Source of the DNA: Geosiphon pyriformis
Lineage: Eukaryota; Glomeromycota; Glomeromycetes; Archaeosporales; Geosiphonaceae
Length of the DNA: 64,000 nt
Assembly: GCA_016748015.1 (NCBI GenBank)
Contig: JAAOMT010000352.1
Coordinates: 558,001-622,000 of the forward strand
Reading direction: 5' to 3'
This document shows, piece after piece, positions 25,315 through 37,600 of this stretch (the first letter of the stretch is position 1; every line of letters begins with the position of its first letter). The position numbers and the translations under genes are program-made. A model generated the notes under the pieces. It had not been told where the DNA came from. It searched no databases and was given only the letters and a program-made list of their open reading frames with translations.

Positions 25315-26081
25315 TTAGCATAAAATTATCCTCATAATTTCTATTATTAATTAGCATACATTATTATTTATTTTGATTATCAAATATTATTACTCAATCA
25401 ATAATCCGATTTGTACTCTAGAAATTAAGATAATCAAATTACACAATACTCTGAACCATTTAACATAGTCAAAATTTGCCGAAATTAATAGAAAATGGCC
25501 GAAATAATTAATAGTTCAGTAAAATAACTTGTAATTCACTAAAATGTATCTTTAGTTTACCCAAATTGTAGCAAAAAAAAAAGTGCAAGTTCAAAGACTA
25601 GTATTACAGCAAGTTGTATAAAAAAAGAGCTTCTCTTTTCAAGAAAATGTATCTTCTCATAGTACTTTACTATAGTATCTTACTTTAGATATCTTAATTG
25701 AAACAAATTATCTTTTTACAAAATTAAATAAAAATTAAATATTTGAAAACCAAATCTTTTAAATTATTACACTTGAAATTCCCTCAACACAACTAACATT
25801 TTTGAAATTAATTAGCTACCAATTTCAGTAATCTGTTAGTGACTCCAGGCCTGAACAGAAAACGTTTTCTTTGACAGAATTCTATTTCTTTTACATTTCT
25901 TTTATTTTTCTTTCTTTTCTTATCATAATTATTAGGGATAGCCTACAGATGAGATTCTTGTAAAAAAGTTGACTTTCATAGCAAAGTAACTACACATTTT
26001 TTTAGTGAGCTTTTAGACAAGCAATTCTTGGGAAAAAGTTGACATTTACTACAACATAACTACACAAAGTAACTGGCATGG
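25289..26081 (+). repeat. Gypsy-1 3' LTR, first part (interrupted by Gypsy-2A)
   Basis: Matches the 5' LTR from TGTTACCAGTAGAATTTAGC to AACTGGCATGG. It then breaks exactly where Gypsy-2A begins (26082). The rest of this LTR is found 20 kb away at 46057-46220. ATGG (26078-26081) and ACGG (46057-46060) are the near-match 4-bp duplication. Confidence 0.88.
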
Positions 26082-26139
26082 TGTTATTCATAAAAAAAAA
26101 CATATATAGAAAAATAGGAGACCAATAAGTGAATAGTAT

Positions 26140-26250
26140 TTAGCATGTGAGCACATTGCTCAGCAATGTAGAGCAATGTTAGAAATCATGGCACATTGCT
26201 TAAAAAAATCATAGCACATCACTCAAAAATGTGAGCAATCTCATAAAACA
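26140..26250 (+). repeat. U3 array of CATTGCT/AGCAATG palindromes
   Basis: Repeated half-sites GCACATTGCT and AGCAATGT spaced by AT-rich sequence, directly upstream of the TATA box. The cleanest copy in the family is CACATTGCTCAGCAATGTG at 45326-45344 (9-bp arms around one base). The same position in the solo LTR holds a different array built on GAATTCCAGGATT. Confidence 0.75.
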
Positions 26251-26259
26251 TCAATTATG

Positions 26260-26268
26260 TATATATAG
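26260..26268 (+). promoter_or_regulatory. TATA box of Gypsy-2 LTR
   Basis: TATATATAG followed by CAGTAG. The same block is found in all copies: 39909-39917 (minus), about 30789 (minus), 48284-48292 in the solo LTR, and about 61270 (minus, ACTATATATA). It is the most conserved spot just after the variable U3 arrays. Confidence 0.65.
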
Positions 26269-26875
26269 CAGTAGTGTCAGAAATAAAAAAAGCAGAATCC
26301 TTCTATTAAAGACCTCCCAGTTTAGATTTCATCTAAACAACCTTCCAATTCACAAATATTAACAAATAATTATTCACTATCTCAATTCACTCTTTACTAT
26401 CAACATGAAGTGTTGATAGTAATTGATACTTAACCATGCTAAAACAATAGCTCTTGATCATAGCTATTGATGGGATACTAACTTGCAATTGCTTTTACTT
26501 GTTCTTTTATTTTCTTTTATTTTTTTTTGTTATTTTCTTTGGTTTTACTAAATTGATTAAGGATTAAGCACTGAGATACAGACATCATAAGAACTGGTAA
26601 AAGATCTGTGAAACAAGAGTAGAACACTTATAGATTTAAGGATAGCTTACTAGGAAAATTACCAGCCACCATGCTGAGAAAAAAATTTGACAGAATTGCA
26701 ATTCTGAGAGGCTACTGAAAACAACTATTAAATCTCTGTTTATTATACAAAAAACTCTGCAACAAATCTTCAGATCAACAAAACCTTCAAATATCAACAC
26801 TAGAATACCAATTAAGTACCAAGTTACAAATTTGTTATTTGATTTGAGATCCCAAATAATCATCTGTAACATTTA

Positions 26876-29800
26876 GTGCTCCCTGTGAGGTATAATTCTA
26901 TAGAGAACAGCACCAACAACAATTATTCAAAGGTAGCAAAATCAGAGATCATAGAAACAAACCACTTAAGATTCGCCAAATTTTTGTTCCAACAGTACAG
27001 CCAACAATTAGGATTAAACAATAACTATTTTTCAGCAGAATCAGCTTTCAACTTTTACATCAATAATAAAATCACAGACTGCTTAGGAGGAACAGTTAAC
27101 ATTGAATCCACAAGAGAAAATTTCTATACAGAATTATTTTAACATACCAGTTTACCAAGAAATTACAGTTTCACACCAATCATTAGGGAAATCAATCAAA
27201 CCATTAAAAGATATACACAACAACAATTCTCAATTACCTAGACAGACAAAAGAAAGGAAAGACTACAAACACCAGCAGTAACACCAAAACAAATACAACT
27301 ACCTACTTAGAAGAAAACCAGAGTTGAATCACCAACAAATTTATCATACCATTACACCCCAAGAAGTGCCATCAACATTTCATTAACAGGCGCATCCACA
27401 TCACACACAACATCAATATTTAGCCAACTTCCATTTCAAAGTAAACAAAAAAAAGCAGAGTTACTAAAAACTTATGGCGACTACTTTGAGGGATTTAAAT
27501 TATGATTTCCAATGCCATCAGGATTCCGATTACCACCACTCCAACCAGATTTCAAAAACACAAGTTTCTGGAAGATAATAAAATCAAAAGAAGAAGAAGA
27601 AAAAGAAGCCAAAGATTAAAAATTTACTTACCAGAACTCAATCCTAGAAAATTCAAAAGTTAAAACTCCAAACATTAAAACCCAGCAAACTCAAAACAAT
27701 CCAAATCCTGAAGCAATTAATCAGCAAAATTTATCTTCAGTAATCATCATTGACCAGTCACCAATTAGACCAATACTTGAACCAATCTCACAACCCCTCT
27801 TTTAGCAACCTATTCAACCACCACTTCAACAATCCCAATAGCCACTTCAACAGCTACAACAACAACTGCAACCACCACCACAACAACAACAACTGAACTT
27901 AGATCCAATGACCTATACTCCAATAGCAAAACTAGAAAAGTTCACAGACGAAAAAGACAATGCCCAAATATGGCTTAATGATGTTGAAAAGACCATCACG
28001 GCCAATAGATGGAATAACATGAAAGCACTCTAGACCATCCTCTACTTCTTATAAAATACTACCAACTTGTGGTATTAAAGTTTAATCGCCAAACTGCAAA
28101 CATTCCAGGAATTTAAAGTTGCATTCCTGGGATATTTCAGTAATAATAACAGTATTAATTATCTAGCCAACACCTTCACCACAATCAAACAAGAAAAAAC
28201 CAAAGCAGTTACTACTTACTTGGGATGTTTCCACAGGAATTTGTGCCAAATACAAGCAATCCAAGCTGACTATTTTACAGCACCTCAGATTTTAAACTAG
28301 TTCATTCATGAACTGCACAGTAACATTCTCCAATGTGTATGCCCAATACATTCAGTAGACTTTCAAGCTGCAGTTACCAATGCCAGAGATTTTGAAACAG
28401 CTAAACATGAAGCTAACCATGCCCAAGCCATAAATCTAGTAATAAATGGATCATCTGAATTGGATTCCAAATTAAAACAATTCAGTGATTCCATTAACTA
28501 AAAGTTTGAAGGGTACTTAACTGACAATTGCGCAATTTATTAACCACTCCAATGATGCAATAATATAGGAATTACAAATCACCCACAAAATCAGTCATAT
28601 TTCTCATTATTATCCAATCAGCCATGACAGCAAGAGACATGTATCTGTCACTACTGTGGTAAACAAGGATATTTGAAAATCAATTGTTAGTTAAGAATAG
28701 AAAACCAACGATTGGGAAATCAATATTAAAATCCCGATCACAGGTTTTCAACCCCAAGTTATCAATTAAACACAGAAATATATCAACCAAATTATATACT
28801 TATGATGCAGCCACAAATTTATTAACTACCAATTTATTAGCCAACAACACCTGTCATTTATCGCCCACAGCCCCAACCCATTTATTAGCCACAGCCTTAG
28901 GTAATTTATCAGCCTCAACAAATTCAAACACCACCACAGAACTTACCTTAAAACAGAACACAAAGGCCAAGACTGACACAACAAAGCTGGAAATTGTCAA
29001 TAGTGGTCCATCAACCAATTTCCAGTTCCATGGCACAACTATCAGAATTTCAACAACAGAATTTGGGCACTGGAAACTTCCAAAACCCAAATGCTCAATA
29101 CTATTTAAGTCTCTTGATTACTCCAGAAAATGCCTTACCCAACAACTGGGAACTCAACCAACACAAACCACTTATCAGCAATATACCTTCAACCACTGTA
29201 ACCAATGATAAATTGCTAACTGTAATTTTCCCATTTGAATTAGAGGAAACCACACCAGTTCTATTATTCGGAGCCACTTTTAACACCAAACCAATCACTA
29301 CCATGTATACTGACACGAAAGTTGATGGTCATGTCATTAAACTGATATTAGACAGCAGATTAGCTGGCAGCATCATTACATGACAACTCATGGACCAATT
29401 AGATTGCCGAGTTGATTGTGCTACTAGTGCTTGTATAATTACTGCTAATGGGACAACCAAAACACCTATTGGTGAAATTGATGACTTCCCTTTTGAAGTC
29501 AATAGTATTATTATTCTCATCAAAGTCTTAGTAATAGAAGCAATTCAATATCAGGCATTAGTAAGAAATGACTAAAACCAATGCCATACTGGACTGGACA
29601 ATACAGAAGCTCCAACTGAGCCAAAACAGTCAACACACATGTGTACCAACCACATGTGGCTATTTCAAGCCAGCCAATATGCCAGCACCACTCATCGAGT
29701 TTGAAAAAGAAAAAGAAAAACCTACCTGAGAAGCTTATCAAGTGTCCTGAGCTAACAAAGATTCCAATAAACTACTGCCTATACTCTCCTGAGACAACAA

Positions 29801-30204
29801 CGGCAAAGAAAAACAGAAAGAAACCAAACTTATCTGGAATGCTGACCTAGCCTGGAAAAATAACCATAAACAGGATGAGCTACCAACTTGAGAATGGGAA
29901 AAAACCGACAAAGGGAAAGGAAAAAGGAAGAAAGAAGACTTACTTGAAGAAACCACCACCACAAAAGAAATAACTAGTAGTTGGGAAAGAGAGTATTCAA
30001 GGGAACCAATAAAAAAACTATCATACATACCCCTCAAATACAAAGACTGTGAAAAGAAACTTTCTTTCATAAGAGCTTGGGTGGTGCAAACAAAGACTAC
30101 TGGACATAAACACATTATTACTATAAGCTGTGCCATAGAAAATGATATGGGTACCCAAAATGTCAAGGAAAATGGGACAATGAACCATGTCTCACTTGTG
30201 GTGA
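26876..30204 (+). pseudogene. Gypsy-2A gag and protease (N-terminal part of polyprotein)
   Basis: One frame with many stops. N-terminal domain (26876-27240: FAKFLFQQYSQQLGL, SAFNFYINNK). A Gln/Pro-rich linker near 27780-27900. Capsid domain from about 27908 (MTYTPIAKLEKFTDEKDNAQ, WLNDVEK, LWY-like, YLGCFHRNLCQIQAI). The knuckle near 28639-28680 reads CHYCGKQGYLKINC: Tyr replaces the His ligand. Protease near 29330-29580: LILDSRLAGSIIT has Arg in place of the Gly of the DSG triad. A Cys-rich segment follows (CKDCEKKL near 30041; CLTCGD at 30190-30204), where Gypsy-2B cuts in. The partner half resumes at 40195. Confidence 0.87.
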
Positions 30205-30973
30205 TGTTACAGATAATTACTTAGGGTCTCAAGACAAATAACAAACCCATAACTTGGTGCTCAATTGATATAATGCTGTTAGTAAAATCTGAAGGTGTGT
30301 TTTTCTGAAGATTTTGGTTGAGTCCTTTGTATAATGGACAGAGATTCAGTGGTAATAGCTTTTATCCATAGCTTCCCAAAACCACAGTTTTGTCAATTTT
30401 TTTCTCAGCTTGATGGCTGGTATTCCTCCTGGTAAGATATTCTCAATTGAGTATCCTACCCTTATTTCTGGGTCTTTTATCAGTGCTATATTCTGATGTC
30501 AGTACCCCACGCATTAATCCTCAATAGAGTTAGTAATAACAACAATTAAGACAAAAAAATAAAAGAAATGACATAAAGTAATGAGCCAAGGCAATGCACA
30601 AATTAGTATTTGTCAATAGCTGTGATCAAGAGCTATTGTTCCAGTGTAATTAAGTATTAATTGCTATCAACATGGAATGTTGATAATGAAAAGTGGATTT
30701 GGATGGTAAATAATTTATTTATTCAATATTTGTAAAATAGGAGATTTCTAACTAAAGGATTTTTTTTTTCTACTTTTAATGCTACTGCTATATATACATA
30801 ATTGATATTCTATGAGATTGCTCACATTTCCAAGCAATGTGTTATGATTTCTTGAACAATATGCCATAATTTCTGATATTGTTTCATATTGCTGAACAAT
30901 GTGCTCATGTGCTAAATACTATTTTCTTATTGGTCTGCTATTTTTTCTATCTGTTTTCTTTTTATGAGTAATA
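30205..30973 (-). repeat. Gypsy-2B 3' LTR
   Basis: 769 bp (on the plus strand TGTTACAGATAATTAC to TATGAGTAATA). About 100 bp shorter than the 5' LTR of the same element; the shortfall lies in the palindromic U3 array (30815-30915), which has fewer units here. Confidence 0.92.
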
Positions 30974-31599
30974 TTATCTTCTCCTTTTAATATTGAGCTC
31001 TGTCAAAATCTTCATCTTGAATTAATTCTAATACTTCTTTTTCAAGTATTGTTTGTTCGATTCTGTTTTTTATGTCTTCTACTTGTGTATTGTTTATTCT
31101 TCCTCATTGGTTAATAGATATGGTTTCCATGTCAGAGTGTAACAGTATTTCTGGATAGTTCTGAAATATGTTGTCTAGTTAATAAATTGTTCTTACATGT
31201 AGTGTCAAGTTTATCTTTTTCCCAATAAATTTTTCAATTTGCTGTATTATGTTTTGGTTAAATACTTTCTTGGATTTGTCAATATACAACTCCTGAATAT
31301 TCAACTTTCGACCTAATTGGTAGTAACAGTATAATATTAGAAGTTGCTCTGTCCATTGCTTCCAATTCTCTTTTGTAAGTTCTTCTATTGGTGCCATAAT
31401 ATGTATTTTTCTAAAAATGTTCTTTACTTTTTCAATTATAATATCTGACCAGTTTTTATTATTCTTTGGTAAACACTGATATGGTGTATTCTTTGTCTTT
31501 TTTTTGGTTGTTAACAATAGTTTCCAGGTCTAAAGGTTGTTGACTTAAGGCCTGGAATAATTGTTAAGTTATGGTGTGAATATGATTTGGTATTTCCAT
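30927..31599 (-). pseudogene. Gypsy-2B ORF3 (unknown protein), frameshifted
   Basis: Starts MEIPNHIHTIT at 31599. It lacks about 20 bp relative to Gypsy-2A after IVNNQ and so shifts frame. The main part (31179-31517) holds KVKNIFRKIHIMAPIEELT, KENWKQWTEQL, FIGKKINLTLHVRTIY. The end reads through the polypurine tract into the LTR and stops at 30927-30929. Same unknown family as the ORF3 of Gypsy-1 and Gypsy-2A. It keeps Trp codons (KQWTEQ) where Gypsy-2A has a stop. Confidence 0.7.
30974..30989 (-). promoter_or_regulatory. Polypurine tract of Gypsy-2B
   Basis: On the minus strand AAAAGGAGAAGATAA directly before the 3' LTR. Identical in Gypsy-2A before 45256. Confidence 0.7.
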
Positions 31600-31660
31600 T
31601 TTTCTTGGTTGCTTTTGTCGTGTATACTGTGTCTTTTATATACTCTTTTATTGTTTAATT

Positions 31661-34600
31661 TTATGTGTTTGGTCCAATGATTATGATTGGTTCCAGATCT
31701 CGTAAAATCTCATTTGGTTGAACTAGTATTCATTGTACTCCTAATTGTGGAATATTATTGGTGGATGATGATGCTATTTGGTAATATGGTTTCAGTCAAT
31801 TACCATGTGCTGCTTGGTTAAAATTTTGTTGTTCCATCTTAGTTTATAAGCTTCATTTCCAATAATTTCTTCAATGTGGAATGGTTCATCTTATTTGAGG
31901 TCAAATTTTCTATTCCATTGTTTTTCCGCTTTAGTATAATGTAAAAGTACTTTGTCTCCAATCTTGAATTCAACTGGTTTGTCTGGTAGTTGGTTATCAT
32001 GTCTCTCTTTTTGTTTCTCTTGTGACTTTTAGATGTTATCAGCTGCTTTTCATTACTTGTTTTCTAGAGTTTCTATCAAGTCATATGTTCTTCTTAGCAA
32101 TGTTTCTTGAAAATTGTCTTTAGTTATTGGTTTTGTTGGATAAGTGTTGACTTCTATCTTGACTAGTAATGTTGCTGTTCTATTGTATACTAATTCAAAT
32201 AGTGTTGCTTGTGTAGTGTCATGCTTTATTGTCTAATAAGCAAATAGTACTGATGGTATAAACAAATCCCATTCATTTTGATTCTTTTGACTGATTTTGG
32301 CAATTGCTTCACACAATGTTCTGTTAAACCTTTTGACTAGTCCATTTGTTTGTGGATGATATGGTGATGATAGTAGTCTTTTTATCCCAAATCTCTGACT
32401 TAATTCTGTTAATGTTCTATTTACAAAATGAGTTTTTTGATCTAATAGTAGTTTTTTTGGACATCCATGTTGACATATTAAATCTTGATGGACAAATTCA
32501 GCAACAGATTCTGCATCTGCTCTTTGAATAGCTTTTGCTTCTGGTCATTTAGTGAGATAATCCATAGTTACTGCAATATATCTGTTGCTCTTACTGGTGA
32601 TTATTAATGGTCTGACTAAGTCAATTCTAATGTGATCAAATGGTTGTCCCACTTTGATTGGTCTTAATGGTTCACTTGGTCTTGTTCCTCCTCTTCTTTG
32701 ACAAATATCACAATTTTGAACATATTAGATGATGTCTAAATACATTGATGGCCAATAATATCTTTTTCTGGTTCTTTTTATGGTCTCTTCTTTATGAAAA
32801 TGTTCTGCTGTTAGATCTGAGTGCATGTTGAATAATACTGTTTCTTTCTCTGGTTCTGTGATTACTCTAATTGGTTGATCTGGATTTCTTCTGTTCTTCT
32901 AGTAAAGTATATTTTGATGATTGATAAAATATTTTGATTGTTGTTTTATGTTGTTTTGTTTCTTTTGAGATAATTTCTCCTTGAACAATTGATTATTTAT
33001 ATAATACTAGAGTTGTTGGTATTTTTGTGTGTTCATCTTTTGTTATATTTTTGTGTTGAAATGTTTTTAGATTTGTTTCATTCATGACAGTTCATCGGCA
33101 TTTCCATTGTCTTTTCCCTTTTTATAATGTATTGTATAATTAAATGATGAAGGTTCTATTTTCCATCTGGCATGGCAATTGTCTGCAAATTCTTGTTTCT
33201 GGATTGAAGTCAATCCTTTGTGATCAGTGTACACTTCAAACTTTTGACTCAAGTATTCCTTTCATTTAATAACAGTCCAATAGATAGCTAAGTGTTCTAG
33301 TGCTAGAGTTTTATAGTTCTTCTCAGCTGGACTTAAGCTTCTATTGGCATAAGCTACTGGATGTTTTCTCTCATTTGATCCTTTCTGTGATAGTACTGCT
33401 CCCAATGCTTCACCTGATGCATCAGTGGTAATTATGAATGATTTGCTGTGATCTGGATACATCAATACTGGAGCTTGGATAAGCTTTTTTCTTAATGTGT
33501 CAAATGCTTCTTGTTGAGCTTTGGTCCATTTATACTTCACATTCTTGGTCTGTAGATGGTAAAGTGGCTGAGCCAGTTTTGAAAAGTCTTTGATAAAATG
33601 GCAATAATATCCTGTGAATCTCAAGAATGCTCTTAATTCTGTGAGATTGTTTGGTACTGGAAAGTTCTTGACAACTTCAATCTTGTCTGGATTCATTTTG
33701 ATTCTATCATTGCTTACTACATGTCCCAAAAACTTGAGTTCAGTTTTTTCAAAGAAACATTTGGTTGTGTTTAGTTTCAATTCTGTTCTTCTCAATCTTT
33801 CAAACACTTGTTGGAGATGATGCAAATGATCATCAAATGTTTTTGAGAACACATTGGTGTCATCTAAGTATACAACTACTGATTTCTATAGTAACCCAGT
33901 ATAGATGATTTTCATGAGTCATTAGAATGTTGCTAGAGCATTCATCAAGCCAAATGGCATAACTTCAAACTCAAAATTTCCTTCTTTTGTGGTGAATGCT
34001 GTTTTTTCTTTGTTGGCTGGGTACATGGCTACTTGCCAGTAACCATTATCCAAATCTAGTGTTGAGAATCATTTATTTCCTCCAAAAGCATCGAATAGTT
34101 CTTGGATCTTTGGAGTTGGATAGCTATCACTTTTTGTTACTCCATTCAGTTTTTGGTAGTCTACACAAAAATGGATTTTTCCATTTTTCTTACAGACCAG
34201 TACTACTGGTGATAACCATAGACTCATTGATGGCTAAATTAGCCTATTGTCAAGCATTCAGTTAATTTCTTGACAAATAATCTCATGGCTAGCTGGTGGT
34301 ACTCTGAATGCTCTTTGTTTTATTGGCATTGCATCTCCAGTTTTGATTTGATGCTGGATGATATTGGTTTGGCCAAATTCATTTTCGCTGGTAAAGATGT
34401 CATTGAAGTTGTTGAGTAATATTTTGAGTTGTATCTGTTGAAGTGAATCCAGATTCTCCATGTTCATTTGTTCTAATTGTTCTGGTTGGAGCAAATAACA
34501 TTCACTTCTTCTATAGATGGTTTGTGATGTAATATCCACATATCCGCAAAGCTGTGGAAAATCTGGAATGTGGTTTGGTGGTTGATTTTCAACTTTGGTG

Positions 34601-37600
34601 GTTAAATACCCAATGATGGTTTCCTTTGGTATTTTGATAACATTTTTGGTTGTGTTGTAAATGGGGATTTTGATATTTTTGGGGCTTTTGGCTGATATGT
34701 AGAGATTAGTGAGTCCAATTTCTCTGAATTCGCAAATAGTGGCTTCTGCTTTAAACAACTGAGCCTGATTTTTTACTTTTCTTTTTATGGCTAATCTATA
34801 CTGGCCATATGATGGAATAAAAATTGTTTGACAGATTGAGATAATTTCTTCTTTGCCAACAATTTCTTCCTCTGCCATATTAACTGGTATATTTATTCTA
34901 TCTGTTGATCCAAATCTCTGTATTCCTTTAGCTGTAATCCCTAATTCTTCCCTGTTTCTCACTGATACTAACTGAGCTATTTTGACCAGAGACAGGAATA
35001 TTGTCTGCACTATCTTTTCATTTGGCTCTATTACATAGGCCTTTTCTGAATTGTTTTGTAGCATAGCAATAATATTTTCCACATATTCTGCATCAATTAT
35101 TTCTCCTTTGATGTTAATTCCTCTTTTTGCTAGACTACTCCTAGATGCTAGTTGAACCATTATGGTTGCTGGAATTTCCAGTGCTATCTTCAGATCAATG
35201 CAAATGCGTGAATGTAGTTCCAATTTGATGGCATTTTTTTCAGGAAATCTCAAATCAAACCCTACATCAGTATTATGTGCATGCTCTGGCATGATATTTT
35301 TGCCATTATCACTAAACTATTTAAGTTCCTGTTCCTTAGTGAAGTTAGGAAGTGCGATGAATGTTTCAGGATTTGAATCGGAGTTTAAATCATCATAAAT
35401 TTTGTTACTATTCAGAGTGGAGCTAAAACTGTTGTTTTCATTATTGTTATTGTCAGAGTTTGAATTGGAATTGAAAGTTAATTCCGATTCTGATGTGCAG
35501 TTGCTTATTGGTTTATCTTCTTCTGGGATTGTGTAGATCATGTGTGGTAGTGGATTGTAAATGAGGTCACACTCATTACAATATTAAAAGTCACAGGAGA
35601 TTAAGCAATGTTGACATAATCGAGTGTTTAACTGCTCTAAATGCTGCTCCTGTTCTTCCCTAGTAGGTGCCAAATACTGGTAATGTTCATGAAATTCTTT
35701 TGGATTGTTTTCAATGTTGCCAAAAATGTCAAAAGTTTGGACGTATTCGGGTTTAAGAAGAGATAAAGAGTTGTTTTTGATCTCTAGTATTTTGCTGGTT
35801 GTCACACCTTTTGCTTTTACATATGCCATTCTCCATAGTTCATTTTTGTCATGAGGATATCCTTCCAATTGTCACAATACTCATTTTCAGGTGTTGTTGA
35901 TTGGTGTTTCTTTGCTTACCTAATTGTTTATTAGTATGATGTATTGGCATGTCTCATCGCATGTTTTTCCATGCCCAGGGATGTCATTCCACATTCCTTT
36001 GTCAGATAGGATAGTTCTACATATGAGACATGGTTGGTTATTCCACTTTTCTTGTCGTTTTGGTTATCCAAAATGCTCTATAACACATGGGCGGCAGTAA
36101 AATCTTGTGGCCATGAAGTATTCCTTGTTGTCGCCACAGCATGCGCCTATTGACGACAATTTCTTGCCACAATCAATGCATTCCAATTTTGGTTGACAAT
36201 AATTGGATGGTGGTGATGAAGTATAAGCATATGAACTATAAATACTGCTGGGGAGAGTAGTTCTTTCTTCTTTTTTTTTTTTTCTCTTATCAATTTCTTT
36301 CCACTTCTAGTTTGCTGGTTTGTTTTGGTTGTTATCAGTTTCTCAGTTTTGGTTAGTATTCCAGATAAGTTCTTTGTTTTCCTTCCTTTTTCCCTTGTTA
36401 TTCCAAGAAAATATTGGTGGTAGCTTATTGTGGTCTTTGTTGGCTCAAGAGACTTGGTACACTTCCCAAGTAGATTTCTCTTTTTCTTCTTTGAATTTGA
36501 TGAAGAGAGCTGATGGTGTGATGATGGGTTTGAAATAACCACACATGGCTGGTACACATGTGTGTCATCCGTTCTGACTAAGCTGGAGCTCTTGGGTGTT
36601 CCAATCAAGTATTGCATTGATTTTGAACAGCCAGTCATTACTTACCAGTGTTTAGTATTAAGTAGCTTCTATGACTAATACCTTGATTGGTATAGTGATG
36701 CCATTGATTTTTATGGACAAGTTATCTATTTTACCAATTGGAGTTTTGGTGGCTCCATTAGTGGTAATTATCCTTGTACTGACAGCTCAATCAACTTGGC
36801 AACCTAATTGGTTCATAAGCTGTCTTGTAATAATACTATCAACTGATCCACTATCTAGGATCAGTTTGATAAACTGATCATCAATTTTGCCATCCATGTA
36901 CATCACCATGATAGATTTTTCCTCAAGTGCAGCTCCACTAAACAAAGGAGTTTCTGTCAGTTCCTCGATTTCGAAAGGAAATATAACTGCTAGAGACTTG
37001 TCTTCCATGACAGTGGCTGGCAGAATATTGGTAAGTGATTGCTTTCATTTGGATTTCCGAGTGTTGGTTGAGGCGTTTTCTGAGATAGCCAGAAGACTTA
37101 AATAGTTCTGAGAACTCGGGTTTTGAGTATACCTGGTTTCTGTACTTCTTTGTCATAATCTTGACAGCTGGTTGAATGAATTGGGGATTGGTTAGTGAAC
37201 AACTATCACTGATCTCCAGTTTTGGGTAACTCTCAATCTAGAGTTTTCTGATGTCATTTGAGCTGGGTTTGATGGCAGTGTTTGAACTGTGGGTGTTTGA
37301 TAAATTATTTGTGGCTGTGGTGGTTGATATATTATTAGTGGCTGCAGTTAATAAACTAGAGGTTGATATATGGGTGGTTGATATATTGGCTTTTGCATTA
37401 TTGGCAGGTAAGTTGGTTGATATGGGGCTGGATTGGATTGATAACTCAGAGTTGGGAACTGGCAATCGGAGTTTTGATATTGATTTCCTGATTGTTGGTT
37501 ACTATAAGCATGGCAATTGGCTCTAAGGTAACCTTGTTTACCACAGTTGTGGCAAATTTGCATTTCTTAATGCCACAGCTAATTTGTTAATGATAATAGA

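Larger units (their letters stand above)
26082..26871 (+). repeat. Gypsy-2A 5' LTR
   Basis: 790 bp, from TGTTATTCATAAAA to CATCTGTAACA, followed by TTTAGTGCTCCCTGTGAGG at the primer-binding position. Contains a palindromic U3 array (about 26140-26250), a TATATATAG box at 26260-26268, and a pyrimidine-rich TTTTATTTTC block near 26500. Confidence 0.92.

Noticed and set aside
34897-35292. Host dUTPase gene captured as a separate gene
   Set aside because: It is in frame with the protease side and the RT, and recurs at the same place in three elements.
36147-36638. 163-codon minus-strand ORF, Lys/Ser-rich
   Set aside because: Wrong frame of the Gypsy-2B polyprotein; the in-frame reading continues from protease to the Cys-rich linker.
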